Shown here in pieces: positions 59,746 through 64,000 of a stretch of 64,000 nt of DNA. Below the pieces are notes generated by a model. The model was given only the letters and a program-made list of their open reading frames with translations, had not been told where the DNA came from and did no database searches. Source of the stretch: an uncultured Fluviicola sp. (GTDB taxonomy: Bacteria > Bacteroidota > Bacteroidia > Flavobacteriales > Crocinitomicaceae); the NCBI RefSeq assembly GCF_946478805.1, contig NZ_CAMLDC010000019.1, positions 1 to 64,000 on the forward strand, in the 5' to 3' direction. The stretch's first letter is position 1; every line of letters begins with the position of its first letter. The translations under genes were made by a program, and so were the position numbers.

Positions 59746-60297
59746 ATGCTGATAGCCCAACAAAAGCTTAACGAGAACATTGCTGAATATATTTTATACA
59801 TGTATCAGATTGAAGATCTGATCCGTGCATATCAATTTGATCTGGATCGTATCGTTAAAGAAGTAGTGGAACCGAATCTTCCGGATCGTGCTTATTTGGA
59901 GCGCTATAGGGAATGGTATGCAAGATTGATCCAGGATATGAAATCCGAACGGATTATTGAAACCGGGCATCGTCTGGAACTGCAGGATGTATTGGTTGAG
60001 TTATCCTACTTGCATAATTCATTGCTCACAGTAGTCAATGATGAAAAATACCGGACACTTTATTCTACGGCACTTCCATACATTGAAGATTTCATCGAGC
60101 ATTCAAATCTGAAAGGGATGAATCACCTGGAAGTTTGTTTCCACGCACTTTACATGAAGCTGTTATTGAAATTACAGAAGAAGGAAATCAGTCAGGAAAC
60201 AGAAGAAGCCTTCGATGCAATGCGTGTTTTATTGGCGTATATCACTCGTTCGTACCACCAGATGAAAACGGGAGAAGGACAGTATTGGAATAATTAA
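59746..60297 (+). CDS. DUF4924 family protein
   Basis: A 183-residue cytoplasmic helical protein of DUF4924, starting MLIAQQKLNENIAEYILYMYQIEDLIRAYQFDLDRI (by its ends). Function unknown. It follows the OmpH-like gene by 3 bp, same operon. Immediately after its stop is the ACGAATT tandem repeat. Confidence 0.85.
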   Translation: MLIAQQKLNENIAEYILYMYQIEDLIRAYQFDLDRIVKEVVEPNLPDRAYLERYREWYARLIQDMKSERIIETGHRLELQDVLVELSYLHNSLLTVVNDEKYRTLYSTALPYIEDFIEHSNLKGMNHLEVCFHALYMKLLLKLQKKEISQETEEAFDAMRVLLAYITRSYHQMKTGEGQYWNN

Positions 60298-60299
60298 TT

Positions 60300-60334
60300 A
60301 CGAATTACGAATTACGAATTACGAATTACGAATT
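60300..60334. repeat. Tandem repeat, five copies of ACGAATT
   Basis: Five exact 7-bp units in the 42-bp gap between two convergent genes. The copy number may vary between strains. Confidence 0.95.
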
Positions 60335-60339
60335 CGCAG

Positions 60340-61110
60340 TTAATATAAATCCTGTTTACTCACGTTCAAATCCACTTTTCCTGAAATTCCGGGCAATCTT
60401 CCTGTTTCTGAAAATTGCCAATGAAGGACTTCCCGATCGGTCATGTATTGTGGTTCCCTGCTGTATGCTGCAATCCAAAAATGATATCCTTCCATTTTTC
60501 CACGAAACTTCGTTTCATAAAAACTGAGGGAAGTATAGATGATTGGTCTTACTCCGGTCGCTTTTCGAACCTCTTCACACCAGATCAATACTTTTGCTTT
60601 CAAGTCTTCATCTGAAAATCCTTCCTCTTCCACGTCGATTACCGGTGGCAAATCAATACTCCGGATTTTATAGACTGAAAGAAAATGTGCTGCCTGTGGC
60701 CTGGGTGGCGATTTGGGATTGAAGTAATGATAAGCACCGTTTGAGATGCCGTGTTTATTCAAATATTCCCTGTTCCGTTCCCATTGCGTATCCAGGTGAT
60801 CGGACCCTTCCGTGACTTTACAATAAACAAAATCAATGATGGTATCGAATCCTTTTTCATTCAGTAATAGATCCCAATCAATTTCTCCCTGGTGATGAGA
60901 AACATCCAGACCGACACTTTTATAACCGGGCGGGATAATTTCGTGGAAATGGCTGGAAGTTTGAATCATTCCATTCGTTTCATACCAGAAATAGAAGAAT
61001 GCCGCTACTCCGATAGAAATCGCAATCCAAATAAATTTGCTTTTACCCTTCTTTTTGGATGATTTTCGCCTTGGAGCTGCTTTTTTACGGGTTTGTCTTC
61101 TTTTTGCCAT
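60340..61110 (-). CDS. GH25 family lysozyme-like glycoside hydrolase
   Basis: A 256-residue membrane-anchored hydrolase. The first 24 residues are Lys/Arg-rich, followed by one hydrophobic segment (about 26-43, WIAISIGVAAFFYFWY). The GH25 domain (about 65-256) has SVGLDVSHHQGEIDW with the first catalytic Asp, VYCKVTEGSDHLD, DVEEEG with the acidic pair, and VDLNVSKQDLY at the end. It should cleave peptidoglycan (N-acetylmuramidase). The basic N-terminus may mark a cytoplasmic face or nucleic-acid contact. Confidence 0.92.
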   Translation of the reverse strand: MAKRRQTRKKAAPRRKSSKKKGKSKFIWIAISIGVAAFFYFWYETNGMIQTSSHFHEIIPPGYKSVGLDVSHHQGEIDWDLLLNEKGFDTIIDFVYCKVTEGSDHLDTQWERNREYLNKHGISNGAYHYFNPKSPPRPQAAHFLSVYKIRSIDLPPVIDVEEEGFSDEDLKAKVLIWCEEVRKATGVRPIIYTSLSFYETKFRGKMEGYHFWIAAYSREPQYMTDREVLHWQFSETGRLPGISGKVDLNVSKQDLY

Positions 61111-61167
61111 TCGGCTGCTAAATTACATGGAAAAAGCTTATTGAAGTCTTACTTAGGAGAGAAAGTA

Positions 61168-61887
61168 TCAAATGCGTATACCAAAATAGATTTTCAGGAG
61201 ATTAGGATTTCTGGTAGCTTCCGAGCGATCATCGCGAAACAGGAAATTGTTATCGTATGCGATTCCAAATACTCCAATAACAGGAAGGCTTCCCAATCTT
61301 CGTTCTACATTTGCTGCGAGCCTGATTCCAAAATAATTTACTTCATCTTCTCCGTTGGGAGTTCCGGAAATTCCCATGGTGAGTGATGATGACAGGTTGA
61401 TGGAAGTTAACTCGGAGAGATGGAAGGGAACCTGGCATCCCATATGTCCCATGAAGTTGAAAACGTTCTTGTTTTTATAATCGGCATTCATCCCAACGGT
61501 TGATCCGTAATAGACATATTCCGGCACCGGTTTACTTTTATAGGCTTTTTGATCGTATAGTTCCAGACCGAAAATCCAGTAGACACGGTTCTTATAAATA
61601 TCACCGATACGCAGGTTCAGACCGTAATGAATGACCTGCTTTTTCGGAAGATAATACCTTTGGGCGGAGTCAGCAATGAAAACAGTACCCAATTCAAATC
61701 CGAATTGAACATAACGCATGTTTTGAGGTACATGTTTGATGATGTACACTTTGTTAACTGTGTCACCAGCTGCAATCTTTACCGGCTTTGTTCTGACAGG
61801 TTTAGTTTTTGCTTTTGGACTTATAATTTGTCCGTATACGATGGAATGCAGGAAAATAAGTGTAAAAAGAGTGATGGTTTTCTTCAT
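61168..61887 (-). CDS. Outer-membrane beta-barrel protein
   Basis: A 239-residue protein with a signal peptide ending VYGQ (about residue 20), a Lys/Pro-rich linker (ISPKAKTKPVRTKPVK), and then alternating strands (VQFGFELGTVFIAD, IHYGLNLRIGDIY, and the end NLLKIYFGIRI). Function unknown. It has a -7 element TACTTTTG (61906-61913), 18 nt before its start. Confidence 0.75.
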   Translation of the reverse strand: MKKTITLFTLIFLHSIVYGQIISPKAKTKPVRTKPVKIAAGDTVNKVYIIKHVPQNMRYVQFGFELGTVFIADSAQRYYLPKKQVIHYGLNLRIGDIYKNRVYWIFGLELYDQKAYKSKPVPEYVYYGSTVGMNADYKNKNVFNFMGHMGCQVPFHLSELTSINLSSSLTMGISGTPNGEDEVNYFGIRLAANVERRLGSLPVIGVFGIAYDNNFLFRDDRSEATRNPNLLKIYFGIRI

Positions 61888-61905
61888 TGGTCAATTAGAG
61901 TGGTG

Positions 61906-61913
61906 CAAAAGTA
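61906..61913 (-). promoter_or_regulatory. -7 promoter element TACTTTTG
   Basis: Minus-strand match 18 nt before the barrel gene start at 61887. Confidence 0.5.
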
Positions 61914-61930
61914 CAGATTTATTCCTGAAC

Positions 61931-63343
61931 TCACAGTTTATAAACCACCCAATCTTTCGTATTCAGGACTACGGGAAGTTCCAGGTACAACTCTCCACCC
62001 AGGTAGCGTTTCAAAACCACAATGTACTTGCATCCTTTTTCCCGGATGTTTTTTCGGAAAGAGGCACTCAATAATTCGTCGTTGCTTGCCACCCAGCCTT
62101 TTCGATGAGCAAAGTAAATAGGGGTTGGGTTATCTATCGTATTGACAACGATCAAATCGGAACGCTTGGAAAAACGATCCATATCAGTTTCCAGTTTCAC
62201 AAAGGCTGATTCGTGTTCCTTCAACCGGAAGTCGTGAAGCTGATTGAGTGTTCCCTCTAAAATGATTGCAGCCAGAATAATAATCTGGACCAGGTTCTTT
62301 TGAAATCCGGCAACTCCATATCCGGCAACTAAAGCCATGATCGGTACAAACGGAATAATGTAGTAGGAGTGATGGGTAAATGTAAATCCCGCTTTTAAAG
62401 CGATTACCAGGAATGCGGCAAAACCAAGGCTAAGAATCCACAGGAGCAGCTTGTTCCGCTTTTTGAAAGCGAAGTAGAAACCGGTTAGAAAGAAGCCGAA
62501 CCCGATAAATTTCAAGGCAGAATCGTAGAAATGTTTTAATCCGTCTCCAAGGTTTTCAACGAGTTCCTTTGCCCCGATGCTGATTGGTTTTCCCATGAAG
62601 AAATGCCAGAATTGATACTTTTCCACCAAATAAGGAACCCAGCTGAAATACCACCAGGCAATAGGAGAAAGTATAATTCCACTTGTGATAAAAAAAACGA
62701 TTTTGAGATGGATAGATATGTGTCTATTGAAGATGAAAAATGCGTATAGTACAAGGAGAAATCCCGCGGGTAGTTTGGCTAAAACTCCTAAAAGTGTAAA
62801 CAATGCGAATAGCATTAAATGTAGCCATCTTCGTTTTTGATCCTCGAAAAAACAAGCAGCATAATAGAATCCGATAATTACCAAGGAAGTTGCAAAGGTA
62901 TCGGGCATAATTTTCCGGCTGTAGGCAAACCAAATGGAAGCCAATAAAATAATTGAAGCATTAAATGCCGTTTCTTCAGTGAAATACCGTTTCAGAAGTC
63001 GGAAGAAAAACCAAATACCGAAACTGCTTACGATGAGGTTGATCAGTCGGCCGTACCAATGCTGATAACCGAAAACCTCCGAGACCAAATAATCCAGGTA
63101 ATTTAGAACTGGAAACTCCATTCCGGTAATTCCTGTTTTTTCACCTGCGAAATCGATTTTTGGATACAGAATGTTGGAAGAACCTTCGTAGAAATTGCGC
63201 GTTACCATCGTTCCGGTGGTTTGTCGCCAGTTGTGAGCAACCTCCAGCGGGGGATTTGTAATCCCGTACATTCGGATCAGGAAGAAGAATACAATCCAGA
63301 ACCGGATATCTTTAAATAGGGGAAGAGCGAAGAATGATCTCAC
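61931..63343 (-). CDS. GT39/ArnT-like glycosyltransferase, integral membrane
   Basis: A 470-residue protein with about ten to eleven transmembrane segments (for example WIVFFFLIRMYGI, IVSSFGIWFFFRLL, SLVIIGFYYAACFF, VFFITSGIILSPIAWWYF) and a soluble C-terminal part. The first periplasmic loop has NPPLEVAHNWRQTTGTMVTRNFY, which fits the PMT_2/ArnT layout where the acidic catalytic residue lies just after the first membrane segment. It would transfer a sugar from a lipid carrier on the periplasmic side; acceptor unknown. Confidence 0.85.
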   Translation of the reverse strand: MRSFFALPLFKDIRFWIVFFFLIRMYGITNPPLEVAHNWRQTTGTMVTRNFYEGSSNILYPKIDFAGEKTGITGMEFPVLNYLDYLVSEVFGYQHWYGRLINLIVSSFGIWFFFRLLKRYFTEETAFNASIILLASIWFAYSRKIMPDTFATSLVIIGFYYAACFFEDQKRRWLHLMLFALFTLLGVLAKLPAGFLLVLYAFFIFNRHISIHLKIVFFITSGIILSPIAWWYFSWVPYLVEKYQFWHFFMGKPISIGAKELVENLGDGLKHFYDSALKFIGFGFFLTGFYFAFKKRNKLLLWILSLGFAAFLVIALKAGFTFTHHSYYIIPFVPIMALVAGYGVAGFQKNLVQIIILAAIILEGTLNQLHDFRLKEHESAFVKLETDMDRFSKRSDLIVVNTIDNPTPIYFAHRKGWVASNDELLSASFRKNIREKGCKYIVVLKRYLGGELYLELPVVLNTKDWVVYKL

Positions 63344-63401
63344 GTGTTTTCTTTGATGCTTGCTAAGTTAGGAGAAAAGTTTGAAATTGACACGTGCCGA
63401 T

Positions 63402-64000
63402 TCAACGCTTCTTTTTTGGTTTAACCTGCTTCTCCAATAGTTTCTTTCGTTTTTGAAGTGTCGTAATTGTTTCCTGACTCCTCACAGAGTAATCTACCCC
63501 GAAAACATCCCGGATGTGTACAGTGAGTTTCTGAATACGGGCAATTCGTTCATCATAGAAGTCGATAGTGATTGGTTGATTGGGATTTGGCTTTACCAAT
63601 GCAATGTTCAATTCATAGTGGAACAAGGAATACAGAGTCGGGACGTGCGAATAATGAAAACTTTCATCTACGAATAGGCGTGAAAATAACTTGTCTTTTT
63701 GATTCCAAATGGAATCGAGGAGTTGCGAACAAACGGTATTATCCTGGTAAACACGCTGCTTTTTCGGTTTTTTTCGAATGGTTTTAAAAGTAGGAGTCTT
63801 GGAAAAAAGACTGAACGCAGGATGAATCGGAGCATGGGTTTTCGCCATGAATTCCGGGCTGGGGTTGTAATAAGTCCGATCTACTGAGATAATAGTAAGT
63901 GTTTTACTTGTTTTATTGCTTTTATCAGGAACCTGGATCTTTGTTTTTGAACTAATATGAGTCCAGGTTGGGTCCATCAACATCCAGTTTCCATTTACGC
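63402..64000 (-). CDS. Transglutaminase-like protein, 5' end cut by window edge
   Basis: The frame is open to the edge: before the ATG at 63983 it reads VNGNW, giving VNGNWMLMDPTWTH, which matches the transglutaminase-like motif NGxWYLxDPTW that holds the catalytic Asp. The next part, YYNPSPEFMAKTHAPIHPAF, matches the usual region after it. The last 100 residues are basic and unassigned, ending in KPKKKR. The Cys and His of the triad should be upstream, outside the window. The nearest in-window ATG is therefore not the true start. Confidence 0.75.
   Translation of the reverse strand, partial: VNGNWMLMDPTWTHISSKTKIQVPDKSNKTSKTLTIISVDRTYYNPSPEFMAKTHAPIHPAFSLFSKTPTFKTIRKKPKKQRVYQDNTVCSQLLDSIWNQKDKLFSRLFVDESFHYSHVPTLYSLFHYELNIALVKPNPNQPITIDFYDERIARIQKLTVHIRDVFGVDYSVRSQETITTLQKRKKLLEKQVKPKKKR

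Noticed and set aside
60300..60334. ACGAATT tandem as a CRISPR or attachment site
   Set aside because: Units are 7 bp without spacers, and no integrase or cas gene is nearby.
1..64000. tRNA, rRNA, insertion sequences, prophage or defence genes
   Set aside because: I looked for tRNA T-arm signatures, transposase and integrase motifs, and known defence domains on both strands and saw none. A covariance and profile search would be needed to exclude small RNAs.

Overview
The window is chromosomal DNA from a member of the Bacteroidota, most likely Flavobacteriales. The evidence is: several type IX secretion (T9SS) C-terminal sorting domains of both type A and the CHU_C/type B kind, the T9SS component PorQ, three TonB-dependent receptors (two with recognisable carboxypeptidase-like N-terminal domains), DUF4249, DUF4856, DUF4924 and DUF1987 proteins, and promoters of the TAnnTTTG type with few Shine-Dalgarno sequences. 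A Crocinitomicaceae/Fluviicola-like origin is my guess and is not proven here. I found no rRNA, tRNA, CRISPR array, transposase, integrase or phage gene.

Layout. 1-8.5 kb: a DUF4249 lipoprotein, a two-module VOC protein, a patatin/beta-barrel (type Vd-like) protein, a THUMP RNA methyltransferase, a T9SS cargo protein and citrate synthase. 8.7-10.9 kb: dipeptidyl peptidase IV. 11.3-18.8 kb: a tight five-gene operon (lamin-tail T9SS protein, TonB receptor, T9SS endonuclease I, 5'-nucleotidase C-domain lipoprotein, Tat-type metallophosphatase). It reads as an extracellular nucleic-acid or nucleotide-phosphate scavenging system. 18.8-24.2 kb: a four-gene operon of DUF1800, DUF1501 (Tat signal plus T9SS tail), a beta-barrel protein and a lipoprotein, of unknown function. 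24.5-36 kb: dihydrolipoyl dehydrogenase, an M61 peptidase, an unknown secreted protein, a 1,039-residue CHU_C protein with five 74-residue repeats, a TonB receptor and mazG. 36-45 kb: a PagL-like lipid A deacylase, a head-GIN lipoprotein, an ACT-like protein, cmk, porQ, a YfcE-type phosphoesterase, pyruvate dehydrogenase E1 alpha and E2, and a cold-shock protein. 45-50.4 kb: an LRR protein with an unknown partner, a PaaY-like hexapeptide protein, tag and a beta-barrel protein. 50.4-57.3 kb: an operon DUF4856, imelysin, HTTM, TonB receptor, Ser/Thr kinase-like protein, probably iron- or metal-related. 57.4-64 kb: a BadF-type kinase, a SiaC-like protein, a small protein with an OmpH-like lipoprotein and DUF4924, GH25 lysozyme, a barrel protein, an ArnT-like glycosyltransferase and the 3' part of a transglutaminase-like gene cut by the window edge.

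Non-coding structure is a notable feature. GC-rich palindromes sharing the CGATTAATCG-type centre with covarying arms sit just past gene ends (7.2, 18.8, 24.5, 37.9 kb, with relatives at 28.96 and 2.38 kb). A second set of AT-rich inverted repeats, built from TTCAAA- or AATTGAAAA-type words, fills several intergenic gaps. Several genes have their -7 element only 3-7 nt before the start codon, which suggests leaderless mRNAs. No single clearly new defence or mobile system was seen. The best candidates for new biology are the nucleic-acid scavenging operon, the kinase-containing imelysin operon with its divergent operator-like palindrome, the DUF1800/DUF1501 operon and the repeat families.
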